A DNA stretch of 64,000 nucleotides, from contig NZ_JACJTB010000005.1 in assembly GCF_014698475.1 (NCBI RefSeq), forward strand, positions 175,953 through 239,952, written 5' to 3'. The DNA comes from Nostoc spongiaeforme FACHB-130. Lineage in GTDB: Bacteria > Cyanobacteriota > Cyanobacteriia > Cyanobacteriales > Nostocaceae. A model generated the notes under the pieces. That model was not told where the DNA came from, made no database searches, and worked only from the letters and a program-made list of their open reading frames with translations. Made by a program: the position numbers and the translations under genes. Shown here piece after piece: positions 35,558-44,352 of this stretch; the stretch's first letter is position 1; each line of letters begins with the position of its first letter.

Positions 35558-36415
35558 ATGGTAAACATTGGCTATCATACCGCCAGATTCCAAGGGCAAA
35601 TTACTAGTAATATATATCGGAAACTAGTTGACAAAATTAGCGGTTTACCTATTAAGCAATCTCGCAGAGTTAATACCAACGTCTATGCTTTTTCTTGTGA
35701 ACGAGATTTGCCTGTACAAGTAGCGAGTATTCGTTCATTTATTCGTCATGTAGGCATCCCTGATAAATTTATTGTCATTTCCGATGGTAGTTATACAGTT
35801 CACTCCCGGAAAATATTATGCCAAATCAATAGTTGTGTAGAAGTTATTGATTGGAAAGACTTGGCTAATCAAAATATCCCTGGATATATCTTTGATTATG
35901 CCCTCAATCATCCACACCGACCAACAATGGCAATGTGGCGTAGACTGGCTGTATTTATGTCGCTGTCGATTGACAAACCAACTATTTGTACAGATGCCGA
36001 TATTTTATTCTTTCCTGGTGCGACAGATTTAATCGATTTATGCGAGAGGGAAGATAAATATGCTTGGTATTTACCAGATTGCAAACCTTCTTTAGATGAA
36101 CGAATTTTATTAGATGAAAATGATAAACTAAACCCAGTTAATGCAGGTTTTTTTATTCTCAAAACCCAACTCGATTGGCTCAAGCCACTAGAGCGAGTAG
36201 CTAAGTTTGTCGATTCACCTATTTTTTATACAGACCAAACCATAGTGCATTTAGCTATGCACAATGCCCATGCTAAAGCACTAGCTGAAGATAAATATAT
36301 TATCAACGTTGACGACCAATTTATTTATCCTGACCGTTACGCTGCTAAACATATTGCTTTAAGACATTACGTTAATGATGTCAGACACAAATTTTGGTTT
36401 AATGTCGGTCTGTAA
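35558..36415 (+). CDS. Putative GT-A fold glycosyltransferase
   Basis: 285 residues without a family name that I recognise. A GT-A pattern is visible: FIVISDGSYTVHSRKIL near residue 70 and CTDADILFFPGA near residue 144, a DxD metal site followed by hydrophobic residues as in GT8-like and nucleotide-diphospho-sugar transferases. NPVNAGFFILKTQLDWL and FYTDQTIVHLAMH near residues 195-235 match the acceptor side of such enzymes. It sits between hepA and a GT4 gene that starts one base after its stop, so it is part of the assembly operon. Confidence 0.75.
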   Translation: MVNIGYHTARFQGQITSNIYRKLVDKISGLPIKQSRRVNTNVYAFSCERDLPVQVASIRSFIRHVGIPDKFIVISDGSYTVHSRKILCQINSCVEVIDWKDLANQNIPGYIFDYALNHPHRPTMAMWRRLAVFMSLSIDKPTICTDADILFFPGATDLIDLCEREDKYAWYLPDCKPSLDERILLDENDKLNPVNAGFFILKTQLDWLKPLERVAKFVDSPIFYTDQTIVHLAMHNAHAKALAEDKYIINVDDQFIYPDRYAAKHIALRHYVNDVRHKFWFNVGL

Positions 36416-36416
36416 A

Positions 36417-37580
36417 ATGAGCAAAAATGTAACCAATACAGAGATGATTTACCACTGCACTAACACTAACATTAACGGAGGAGGAGGTATTGAAACTTAT
36501 GTCGCTTCTTTAGCACTTTCACAACTCTCGGAATCTTGTAATGTCTCAAAACAAGAGACTGTGCATCAACGTGTTCTCAAGTCTATTAAAACAGAGAATC
36601 AAAAGCAATTTAAGTTACTGCACATTCACGACCCAGAATTTTTAGCGGATTTACGCGAAGAATGTCCGGCAATTTTTACCCTGCATAATCATTGTAGTTA
36701 CTGTCCGAGTGGGACGAAATATTTAGCAGACCGAGGCAAAATTTGCGATCGCGTCATGAATCCCCTTGGTTGTGCTTGGGGTCATGTAATTGATGGTTGT
36801 GGTAGTCGGCGACCACACAAAATTTTGGGGAATTGGTGGAATGCTTACAATCCCCTAACTAACCTGAAAAGACTCAAAATTCCTGTAATTGCTAATAGTG
36901 AATATGTGCGTCAGCAAATCATTAGTGCTGGGATATCTCCAGAACGTGTGATCACCCTACGTTGCGGTGTGCAGTTACCCAAGGTTGTGACAGAACCTCT
37001 GAGTCGGACAATTTATCAAAATCAGCGCATTTTGTTTGTTGGTCGGATAGTTCCCGATAAAGGTTTAGAGTGGTTACTCAAAGCCTTAACCAAAACTGAA
37101 AAACATATCCATTTAGATATTGCTGGTGATGGTTGGGATAAGGCAAATATGGAAAAATTAGCCGATGAATTGGGATTAGGCGATCGCATTACTTGGCATG
37201 GTTGGTGTAATTCTGAACAATTAGAAACTTTATATCAACAGTGTTTGGCGGTGATTTTTCCTAGTCTTTGGCCGGAACCTGCGGGTTTAGTCACCTTAGA
37301 AGCTTATGGGCGTTATCGACCTGTAATTGCTAGTGCTGTCGGGGGAATACCTGAACACATACAAGATGGCAAAACCGGGGTTTTAGTTTCGCCTAACAAT
37401 GTTGCACAATTAGCGGCAGCAATTAATGAATTAGCAACAAATTATGCTAAAGCAAGAACAATGGGTGAAAAAGGCCAAGCTTGGTATCAAGAAGAATTTA
37501 CGATTGATGTTCATGTTCAGCGTTTAAATCAAATTTATGCCCAAACTATCGCTGAATTTCATACCACGATGAAAGGATAA
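36417..37580 (+). CDS. Family-4 (GT-B) glycosyltransferase
   Basis: 387 residues from the ATG at 36417, one base after the previous stop; the frame also opens 14 codons earlier inside the preceding gene. It starts with a glycine-rich donor loop (NINGGGGIETYVASL), has a Cys-rich block FTLHNHCSYCPSGTKYLADRGKICDRVM found in some GT4 enzymes, and the typical C-terminal IVPDKGLEWLLKAL and FPSLWPEPAGLVTLEAYGRYRPVIAS (E-x7-E). Translationally coupled to the GT-A gene before it. Sugar specificity unknown. Confidence 0.88.
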   Translation: MSKNVTNTEMIYHCTNTNINGGGGIETYVASLALSQLSESCNVSKQETVHQRVLKSIKTENQKQFKLLHIHDPEFLADLREECPAIFTLHNHCSYCPSGTKYLADRGKICDRVMNPLGCAWGHVIDGCGSRRPHKILGNWWNAYNPLTNLKRLKIPVIANSEYVRQQIISAGISPERVITLRCGVQLPKVVTEPLSRTIYQNQRILFVGRIVPDKGLEWLLKALTKTEKHIHLDIAGDGWDKANMEKLADELGLGDRITWHGWCNSEQLETLYQQCLAVIFPSLWPEPAGLVTLEAYGRYRPVIASAVGGIPEHIQDGKTGVLVSPNNVAQLAAAINELATNYAKARTMGEKGQAWYQEEFTIDVHVQRLNQIYAQTIAEFHTTMKG

Positions 37581-37678
37581 AGTGTGAAATTAAATTATCA
37601 TCAATGGGATTTTTAGAAAATAACTAGGGATGCTTAGTCTCCAGATAAATGTATTAAAAAATATAACGATTTAATTGT

Positions 37679-38665
37679 ATGTCGAGCAGTATTGAATTAC
37701 CAGAACCATTAGTTAGTGTTGTTATTCCAACTTACAATCGCCCAGAATATTTAAAGCAAGCGATCGCCAGTGCAGTTAAACAAACTTATCAAAATATTGA
37801 AATCATTGTTTCTGATAATTGTAGTGACGAAAGCCCCCAAGCAATTATCGAATCTTTTGATGACTCACGCATTAGATTTTGGCGACATCCTGAAAATGTG
37901 GGGATGCTGTCTAATCAAATGAATGCTTTTAAAATGGCACGGGGTAAATATCTTGCCAGTCTCCACGATGATGATATATGGCATGAGGATTTTTTAGCGA
38001 AACTTGTACCAACACTGGAAGCTAATTCTAATTTGATTTTGGCTTTTTCTGACCAATATATTATTGATGGTGACGGTAACATTAATACAATTGGTACAGA
38101 AGCAAATACACGCGGTTTTAAGCGAGATATTTTAGCACCAGGTATTCATACATCTTTCACTAAAATTGGTTTAATTAATAAAAGTATCCCTACTGCTGCT
38201 GCTTGTGTAATTCGTAATGGTGTCATTGATTGGGATAGCATTCCTCAAGAAGTCGGCGGTATGTGGGATTTATATTTAACTTATCTCTGCTGCATTTCAG
38301 GTTATGGTGCTTACTATTATCCCGAAAGATTAACTTATTACCGCGCCCATGAACTCACAGACACAATGTTAAGTGGGAGTAAAAATGCTAATGCCAAAAT
38401 TCGCAAAGCCCAAAGCGAAATATTTTGCTACAAGATATTCATGGAAGATAGCCGCCTGCAAGAATTCCATGAGTATTTTCAAGCTAAATTCTTAGAAGCA
38501 CATACCACTTTAGGTATTGGTTTACTGCGGAATCATCAAATAGCCGCAGCCCGTCCTTATTTATTCCAATCCCTCAAAAGTAAAAAGTTAAATCTCAGAA
38601 CTTTAGTAGCACTGACACTCAGTTTTACTCCGTCATCATTAGCTAATCAATTGCTGGGAGTATAA
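37679..38665 (+). CDS. Family-2 glycosyltransferase
   Basis: 328 residues with PLVSVVIPTYNRPEYLKQAI, IIVSDNCSDESPQAII near residue 42 and SLHDDDIWHEDFL near residue 97 (DDD metal site), all diagnostic of GT2. A C-terminal helical domain follows. It ends six bases before the next GT4 gene, so both are in one transcript. Substrate unknown. Confidence 0.9.
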   Translation: MSSSIELPEPLVSVVIPTYNRPEYLKQAIASAVKQTYQNIEIIVSDNCSDESPQAIIESFDDSRIRFWRHPENVGMLSNQMNAFKMARGKYLASLHDDDIWHEDFLAKLVPTLEANSNLILAFSDQYIIDGDGNINTIGTEANTRGFKRDILAPGIHTSFTKIGLINKSIPTAAACVIRNGVIDWDSIPQEVGGMWDLYLTYLCCISGYGAYYYPERLTYYRAHELTDTMLSGSKNANAKIRKAQSEIFCYKIFMEDSRLQEFHEYFQAKFLEAHTTLGIGLLRNHQIAAARPYLFQSLKSKKLNLRTLVALTLSFTPSSLANQLLGV

Positions 38666-38671
38666 AAATCA

Positions 38672-39961
38672 ATGAAACTTGGCATTGTCACCCACACAAT
38701 TAAAAAAGGTGATGGACAAGGAAGAGTCAACTATGAAGTTGCTCAAGAAGCCATCCGCCGGGGTCATCAATTAACATTATTAGCCAGTGAAATAGCACCA
38801 GAAATTGCCAAAAATAACCAAGTTAATTGGATAAGAATTTCCGTAGATAATTATCCCAGCGAGTTCATACGGAATTTTATCTTTGCTTATAAAAGTGCGG
38901 CTTGGTTACAAAAAAATCGTTCACAAATCGATTTATTAAAAATCAATGGCGCAATTACAAATGTGGCGGCTGATGTGAATGCTGTACATTTTGTGCATAG
39001 TTCTTGGTTGCGATCGCCTGTACATATTTCCCGCGTTCGCCGCGATGCTTACGGTTTTTATCAATGGCTGTACACCGCCTTAAATGCCCGTTGGGAAAAA
39101 CAAGCTTTTCAACGCGCTAAAGTGGTAGTTGCCGTCTCCGAGAAAGTTGCCCAAGAGTTAATTAAAATTGGTGTACCACGCGATCGCATCCGAGTCATCG
39201 TCAACGGCGTAGATTTACAAGAATTCAGCCCAATTTCCCAAATAATTGCACCTGATGAATTGACAGAAACTAGACACCAATTCCCAATCCAAAATCCAAA
39301 ATCCAAAATCCAAAATCATATTGTTGCTTCTCGCCAAAAATTAAACCTACCAGAAAATGTAAATTTAGGATTATTTGCCGGAGACATCCGTACACCACGG
39401 AAGAATTTAGATAGCGTCTTACAGGCCTTGGTGAAAGTACCTGATTTACACCTAGCCGTAGTCGGGAGTACTGATGGTAGTCCCTTTCCGCAGTTAGCAG
39501 CCGATTTAGGCATTAGCGAACGGGTACATTTTCTCGGTTATCGCCGTGATATTGCCGAAATCATGCGGGCAGTAGATTTATTTGTGTTCCCCTCCCGTTA
39601 TGAAGCTTGCACCTTGGTCTTGTTAGAAGCCCTCGCCTCTGGGTTGCCTGTAATTACTGCCACAGCTACCGGTGGGGCAGAGTTAGTCACACCTGAATGT
39701 GGAATTGTTTTACCAGATTCAGATGATGTTGAGGCCTTAGCTGCTGCCTTGTCATCTTTAATCAGCGATCGCACCTTGATGCAACAAATGGGTCAAGCCG
39801 CCCGCGCCGTCGCCCAACAACACAGTTGGTCAACAATGGCCCAAACCTATATGGATCTATTTGAGGAGTTACAACAGCATGAAGAACACAGTTCTCATCC
39901 CGACCTATCGCCGTCCTCTGGATCTATCTCGTTGCCTTTCGGCACTGCAAGCGCAAACTAA
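38672..39961 (+). CDS. Family-4 (GT-B) glycosyltransferase with in-frame heptamer repeat
   Basis: 429 residues. The N-terminal MKLGIVTHTIKKGDGQGRVNYEVAQEAIRRGH and the C-terminal VDLFVFPSRYEACTLVLLEALASGLPVITATATGGAELV are GT4 signatures. Between the two Rossmann halves, at 39286-39317, the gene contains four AATCCAA heptamers plus a part unit, translated as NPKSKIQN; the inserted peptide lies at a domain linker. The C-terminus overlaps the next gene by 83 bases, ending in a Ser/Pro-rich tail read from that gene's start region, which looks like read-through past an older stop. Confidence 0.88.
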   Translation: MKLGIVTHTIKKGDGQGRVNYEVAQEAIRRGHQLTLLASEIAPEIAKNNQVNWIRISVDNYPSEFIRNFIFAYKSAAWLQKNRSQIDLLKINGAITNVAADVNAVHFVHSSWLRSPVHISRVRRDAYGFYQWLYTALNARWEKQAFQRAKVVVAVSEKVAQELIKIGVPRDRIRVIVNGVDLQEFSPISQIIAPDELTETRHQFPIQNPKSKIQNHIVASRQKLNLPENVNLGLFAGDIRTPRKNLDSVLQALVKVPDLHLAVVGSTDGSPFPQLAADLGISERVHFLGYRRDIAEIMRAVDLFVFPSRYEACTLVLLEALASGLPVITATATGGAELVTPECGIVLPDSDDVEALAAALSSLISDRTLMQQMGQAARAVAQQHSWSTMAQTYMDLFEELQQHEEHSSHPDLSPSSGSISLPFGTASAN

Positions 39962-40871
39962 ACCCGTTGATCAAGTCATCGTCGTTGTGCGGGATACAGA
40001 TACTCAAACTTGGCAATTTCTCCAAGCCTTTCCCGCCCATCATTTACCTTTACAAATTGTTACCGTCGCCATTCCCGGAGTAGTCGCCGCCCTCAACGCT
40101 GGACTTGCAGTCGTTGAGGGAGATATTTTATCTATTACTGACGATGATGCTGCACCTCGTCCTGATTGGTTAGAAAAAATTAACGCCCACTTGCTCGCAG
40201 ATGCCAAAATAGGCGGTGTTGGTGGGCGTGATTGGATACATTACGGTGACAAAATTGAGGATGAATCTCGCGCTGTGGTGGGTGAATTGCAGTGGTTTGG
40301 GCGTGTAATTGGCAACCATCATCTCGGAGTCGGCAAAGCCCGTCCAGTCGATGTCCTCAAAGGTGTGAACATGAGTTTCCGCACCCAAGCGATCGCCAAC
40401 TTACGTTTTGATGAAAGAATGCGAGGTTCCGGCGCACAGGTACACTTTGAAATGGCATTCACCCTCGCCTTAAAACGTGCCGGCTGGCAGATGATTTATG
40501 ACCCACAAGTTGCAGTAGACCACTATCCCGCCCAGCGATTTGATGAAGACCAACGCAATAATTTTAATGCGATCGCTCAAATTAATTTAGTTCATAACGA
40601 AACCCTAGTTTTACTCGAACATTTATCACCCCTACGCCGGATCATCTTCTTGTTGTGGGCAATTTTCATTGGTACAAGAGACTGCTTCGGCTTCATCCAA
40701 TGGCTGAGATTTTTCCCCAATCAAGGCCGACTCGCCACCCGCAAATTATTAGCCTCCTGGCGCGGTCGCTGGCAAGGATGGCAGACATGGCAGGTAACAG
40801 GTGACAGGTTAGAGATGACAGGTTACAGGGGTGCAGTGGGAATCAAAGAACTAATGACTATTGACAAATGA
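39879..40871 (+). CDS. Family-2 glycosyltransferase with repeat-derived C-terminus
   Basis: 330 residues from the ATG at 39879 (MKNTVLIPTYRRPLDLSRCL), with GAGGAG ten bases upstream inside the previous gene. GT2 motifs: VIVVVRDTDTQTWQFL, SITDDDAAPRPDWL near residue 90 and GVNMSFRTQA...FDERMRGSGAQVHFEMAF. A membrane helix near residue 255 (IIFLLWAIFIGTRDCFGF) suggests attachment. The last 25 codons run through ACAGGT/GACAGGTTA-type tandem repeats (about 40795-40871), so the tail is probably not native. Confidence 0.88.
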   Translation: MKNTVLIPTYRRPLDLSRCLSALQAQTKPVDQVIVVVRDTDTQTWQFLQAFPAHHLPLQIVTVAIPGVVAALNAGLAVVEGDILSITDDDAAPRPDWLEKINAHLLADAKIGGVGGRDWIHYGDKIEDESRAVVGELQWFGRVIGNHHLGVGKARPVDVLKGVNMSFRTQAIANLRFDERMRGSGAQVHFEMAFTLALKRAGWQMIYDPQVAVDHYPAQRFDEDQRNNFNAIAQINLVHNETLVLLEHLSPLRRIIFLLWAIFIGTRDCFGFIQWLRFFPNQGRLATRKLLASWRGRWQGWQTWQVTGDRLEMTGYRGAVGIKELMTIDK

Positions 40872-40880
40872 CGAATTGGT

Positions 40881-42317
40881 ATGATTTCTCAATCTTTACT
40901 GTTTAATAGCTTTTTAGAAACACCATTTTCACCCCGACAGCGATCGCTACAAGGTTGGAGTGCCATTCTCGGCTTTATATTGCTGAGTGTCACTTGTTAC
41001 TTTGCTGGGGCGGCTGGGACTTTACGCCTGATTTATCCAGTCACAGCCTTAATCGTAGCGATATTTTTATATTTACGACATCCCATTTTATACATCGGTT
41101 TTACTTGGTGGATGTGGTTCCTCACACCCTTAGTTGCGCGTTTAATTGATTATAAGGTTGGTTGGGACCCTACCCGCCAAATTCTCATCGCCCCTTATTT
41201 AGTTGTTTTTGTCACAATTGCCACATTCTTACGACACTTTCCCAGAGCCTCTCGTCAGGGAGGTTTACCGTTTATTTTGGCTTTTATCGGCGTAGTTTAT
41301 AGTTTTCTCGTAGGTTTAATTTATAACGCTCCAGTTCCCGTAGCTCGCGGCTTATTAGACTGGCTGAGTCCCATTATTTTTGCTTTTCATCTATTTATGA
41401 ACTGGCGAGACTATCCCACTTATCGCCAGAATTTACAGAGGACATTTTTGTTTTGCGTCTTACTCACTGGTGCTTACGGTATCTATCAATTTGTCGTCGC
41501 ACCGGAGTGGGATAGATACTGGCTAATTCAGTCAAAATTATTTACCAGTTCTGGTAACCCTGTACCGTTTGGAATGCGTGTTTGGAGTACATTGCACTCA
41601 GTCGGGCCATTTGGTGCGGTAATGCAGACAGGATTATTGTTATTATTTACCGCTTCTGGGCCATTAATATTTCCCGCTTCGGCTGTTGGCTACTTGTCGT
41701 TTTTATTAGCCCAAGCCCGGACTAACTGGGGAGGCTGGCTACTCGGCGTAATTTTGATTATGGGTTCAGTCAAAGCCAAAATCCAAATGCGCTTAATTGC
41801 GATCGTGGTTGTGATGGCATTGTGTGTAATTCCACTTACAACCATTGAACCAATTTCTGAAGTAGTATCAGCGCGGTTAGAAAGTTTTTCTAATCTCGAA
41901 AAAGATACTAGTTTTAAGGATAGATCCGGTAGTTACGATCGCAACCTTAGTATTGCCCTTTCTAATGTTTTGGGTAATGGTTTAGGCAATATCTGGAAAG
42001 TAAATGAAAAAACCGGACAAATCGAAGTATTTGTCATTGATAGCGGCATTCTCGATATGTTTTTCACCCTCGGTTGGTTTGGAGCCGTATTTTATTTAGG
42101 TGGATTAATTCTGATTCTTGTTAGCGTCATCCAGTATAGCGAAGCGCGGTTTGATAGCTTCGTCAGTGCTGCCCGTGCCATTGGGATTAGTTCTTGCGCT
42201 CAATTAGTCATCGGTAGCGGGATGTTAAGCGTCTCCGGCATGATTTTGTGGGGATTTTTAGCAATGGCAATGTCAGCACATAAATACTATCAACATCAAA
42301 AAAGTTTGAATTTATAA
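40881..42317 (+). CDS. Wzy/O-antigen ligase-like polysaccharide polymerase
   Basis: 478 residues with about ten to twelve hydrophobic segments spread over the whole length and a larger loop near residues 320-385 (RLESFSNLEKDTSFKDRSGSYDRNL), which is the usual layout of Wzy polymerases and WaaL ligases. The RSGSYDRN stretch resembles the periplasmic loop of the O-antigen ligase-like family. It starts nine bases after the preceding glycosyltransferase, so it belongs to the same operon. It would join repeat units of the envelope polysaccharide outside the membrane; a Wzx-type flippase was not found in the island. Confidence 0.8.
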   Translation: MISQSLLFNSFLETPFSPRQRSLQGWSAILGFILLSVTCYFAGAAGTLRLIYPVTALIVAIFLYLRHPILYIGFTWWMWFLTPLVARLIDYKVGWDPTRQILIAPYLVVFVTIATFLRHFPRASRQGGLPFILAFIGVVYSFLVGLIYNAPVPVARGLLDWLSPIIFAFHLFMNWRDYPTYRQNLQRTFLFCVLLTGAYGIYQFVVAPEWDRYWLIQSKLFTSSGNPVPFGMRVWSTLHSVGPFGAVMQTGLLLLFTASGPLIFPASAVGYLSFLLAQARTNWGGWLLGVILIMGSVKAKIQMRLIAIVVVMALCVIPLTTIEPISEVVSARLESFSNLEKDTSFKDRSGSYDRNLSIALSNVLGNGLGNIWKVNEKTGQIEVFVIDSGILDMFFTLGWFGAVFYLGGLILILVSVIQYSEARFDSFVSAARAIGISSCAQLVIGSGMLSVSGMILWGFLAMAMSAHKYYQHQKSLNL

Positions 42318-42324
42318 CACTTAC

Positions 42325-42353
42325 ATCCCCGACTTCTTAAAGAAGTCGGGGAT
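42325..42353. repeat. Palindromic repeat, GACTTCTT family
   Basis: ATCCCCGACTTCTT-A-AAGAAGTCGGGGAT, a 14-base perfect stem, seven bases after the Wzy-like gene. Tandem CCTACTC repeats follow at about 42430-42470. Confidence 0.8.
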
Positions 42354-42516
42354 CTAGTCAACACTTATACCCTTATATTAGGACTCATATTTGATTTATG
42401 AAAAAAACCAGTACACCCAGGTCAGGCTTTTTTCCTACTCCCTACTCCCCATTCCCTACTCCCTGCCTACACAACTAGATTCGGAAATCAAATCGGATTC
42501 CTATACATTAAAAAAT

Positions 42517-43638
42517 ATGAAAGCTATAGTTATCATGCCCCTAGCCGAACAAAGAGGCGGCGGTGAAATGATGTTTTTGGACTTGATGCAGCAAGGACGG
42601 AATGCTGGTGTCGAGTGGATAGCCATCTTTTTAGAATCAGGCCCAATGGTGGAACAAGTCAGAAAGTTGGGTATTGATACGCGAGTGATTGAAAGTGGCA
42701 GGTTGCGGCAAGTTCATAAGTTAATTTCTACAGTTTTGCGAATCGCTGCGATCGCTCGGCGGGAACGTGCAGATATAATCGTCAATTGGATGTGGATTAC
42801 CCATTTTTATGGTGGTATGGCAGCTATGCTGGCAGGTTTACCATCTGTTTGGTATCAACTGGAAGTACCCCATGACAAGTTTTGGTTAGTCCGTCTCGCC
42901 ACAGCATTACCAGCCCGTGCTGTTATCACCCTCTCTCAAGATGGTAAGCAAGCCCAAGCCGAAATTTGGCCTCATCGTCCCACACCTCTGGTTTATCCTG
43001 GTGTCGCCCTAGACAGATTTGAACCTGCTGCTTTACCTTCACCTCAAGCAGCACGGCAAAAACTCGGCTTACCAGCACAGGGGCCGTTAATTGGCATTGT
43101 GGGCAGACTGCAACGCTGGAAAGGAATGCACGTCCTCGTTCAAGCAATGCCGAAAGTGTTAGAGAAGTATCCTGATGCTCATTGTCTGGTAGTTGGTGGT
43201 AAGCATGATTTAGAGGCAGACTACGAAGAATTTCTTAAATCAGAAATAACAAATTTAGGACTGGAAGAAAAAGTAATTATGCCTGGACTCCAGCGCAATA
43301 TTCCCGAATGGGTGCAAGCGATGGATGTTTTTGTTCATGCTTCTGATAAAGAACCATTTGGTATTGTGATTATTGAAGCGATGGCACTGGGTAAACCTGT
43401 AATTGCGGGTAATGCTGGCGGCCCCACCGAAATTATTACCGACGGGATGAATGGCTTATTAACACCTTACGGTGATTCTGAGGCATTGGCGATCGCAATT
43501 CTGCGCTACCTAGATGAACAAGACTTTGCCCAAAATGTTGCCGTCGCTGCACGCCAACGCGCCCTCGATTTCTCCACCCAGAACTACGCGCAAAACTTTA
43601 TCAATACTCTGCGTTCTCTGATACCTAGTGTTTCGTAA
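42517..43638 (+). CDS. Family-4 (GT-B) glycosyltransferase
   Basis: 373 residues from the ATG at 42517 (MKAIVIMPLAEQRGGGEMMF); the frame is open upstream but only through tandem repeats. The glycine-rich start, PLIGIVGRLQRWKGMHVLVQAM near residue 190 and DVFVHASDKEPFGIVIIEAMALGKPVIAGNAGGPTEIITDG (E-x7-E) are GT4 hallmarks. It is the last gene of the plus-strand island and is followed by another GACTTCTT-family palindrome. Confidence 0.9.
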   Translation: MKAIVIMPLAEQRGGGEMMFLDLMQQGRNAGVEWIAIFLESGPMVEQVRKLGIDTRVIESGRLRQVHKLISTVLRIAAIARRERADIIVNWMWITHFYGGMAAMLAGLPSVWYQLEVPHDKFWLVRLATALPARAVITLSQDGKQAQAEIWPHRPTPLVYPGVALDRFEPAALPSPQAARQKLGLPAQGPLIGIVGRLQRWKGMHVLVQAMPKVLEKYPDAHCLVVGGKHDLEADYEEFLKSEITNLGLEEKVIMPGLQRNIPEWVQAMDVFVHASDKEPFGIVIIEAMALGKPVIAGNAGGPTEIITDGMNGLLTPYGDSEALAIAILRYLDEQDFAQNVAVAARQRALDFSTQNYAQNFINTLRSLIPSVS

Positions 43639-43744
43639 ATATATAGCGGTAGTCAGATATGTTAGGACAGTTTGAAAGCTTGAATGCAAGGGATAGTAAG
43701 ACTTTTCCTCCTGCCTTCTGCCATAGCTAAATATCGACATATTC

Positions 43745-43777
43745 AGATCCCCGACTTCTTAAAGAAGTCGGGGATCT
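43745..43777. repeat. Palindromic repeat, GACTTCTT family
   Basis: AGATCCCCGACTTCTT-A-AAGAAGTCGGGGATCT, a 16-base perfect stem between the convergent GT4 and DUF6717 genes, where it could stop transcription from both sides. Confidence 0.8.
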
Positions 43778-43795
43778 TGTATTTCAGGCATAAAT

Positions 43796-44146
43796 TTAAG
43801 AATACAAACCTTCAGCTTGACAATATATTTTTGCTGGTGCTTGCTCAAAATATTTAAATAACGCTGGACATAACCAACCTTCCAGACTTTTTTCACCCCA
43901 CAAATACCAATTACCGTTATACTCCTCACGTAACCAAGTTAATTCTGCTTGATAACCAGGGAAAGGACTAGCAGAAAACAGCAATTTAAATCCTTCATCC
44001 ACGTTAGCTATACCCTGAACCAGAATATCAATCATTTCAGGTACACCACTCACAAACGGTTCTTGCACCAAACCCAGACGCTCATCATCAAATACCCATA
44101 TTTGATTATGCCTGTATGGAAAAATCACCATCATTGAGTTAGTCAT
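43796..44146 (-). CDS. DUF6717 family protein
   Basis: About 116 residues on the minus strand. The sequence VIFPYRHNQIWVFDDERLGLVQEPFVSGVPEMIDIL and GNWYLWGEKSLEGWLCPALFKYFEQAP match the DUF6717 family of cyanobacteria as I remember it. I prefer the ATG at 44146 (MTNSMMVIFPYR); the frame also has a TTG six bases earlier. Function unknown. It is divergent from the ergothioneine cluster, with 206 bases between. Confidence 0.75.
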   Translation of the reverse strand: MTNSMMVIFPYRHNQIWVFDDERLGLVQEPFVSGVPEMIDILVQGIANVDEGFKLLFSASPFPGYQAELTWLREEYNGNWYLWGEKSLEGWLCPALFKYFEQAPAKIYCQAEGLYS

Positions 44147-44352
44147 GAGCAATTATTGGTTAGGTAATTGGTAAATAATTTTGTATTCAAGGTTACTAAT
44201 TACTAGAGAATAATATAACTTGAAAAAATTGTAGTGCATCAGGAGGTTTGCAAAGTGAAGCGGGCAAGTATAGGGCAAACTCATTTACAATTCAGGAAAT
44301 TCTCAGCCAACAAGCTTATTCTGTACTGTAATTGGGAGTAAATACTTTTATC

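Noticed and set aside
42391..42516. N-terminal extension of the last GT4 gene
   Set aside because: The extra 42 codons translate tandem CCTACTC repeats; the GT4 fold begins at the ATG at 42517.
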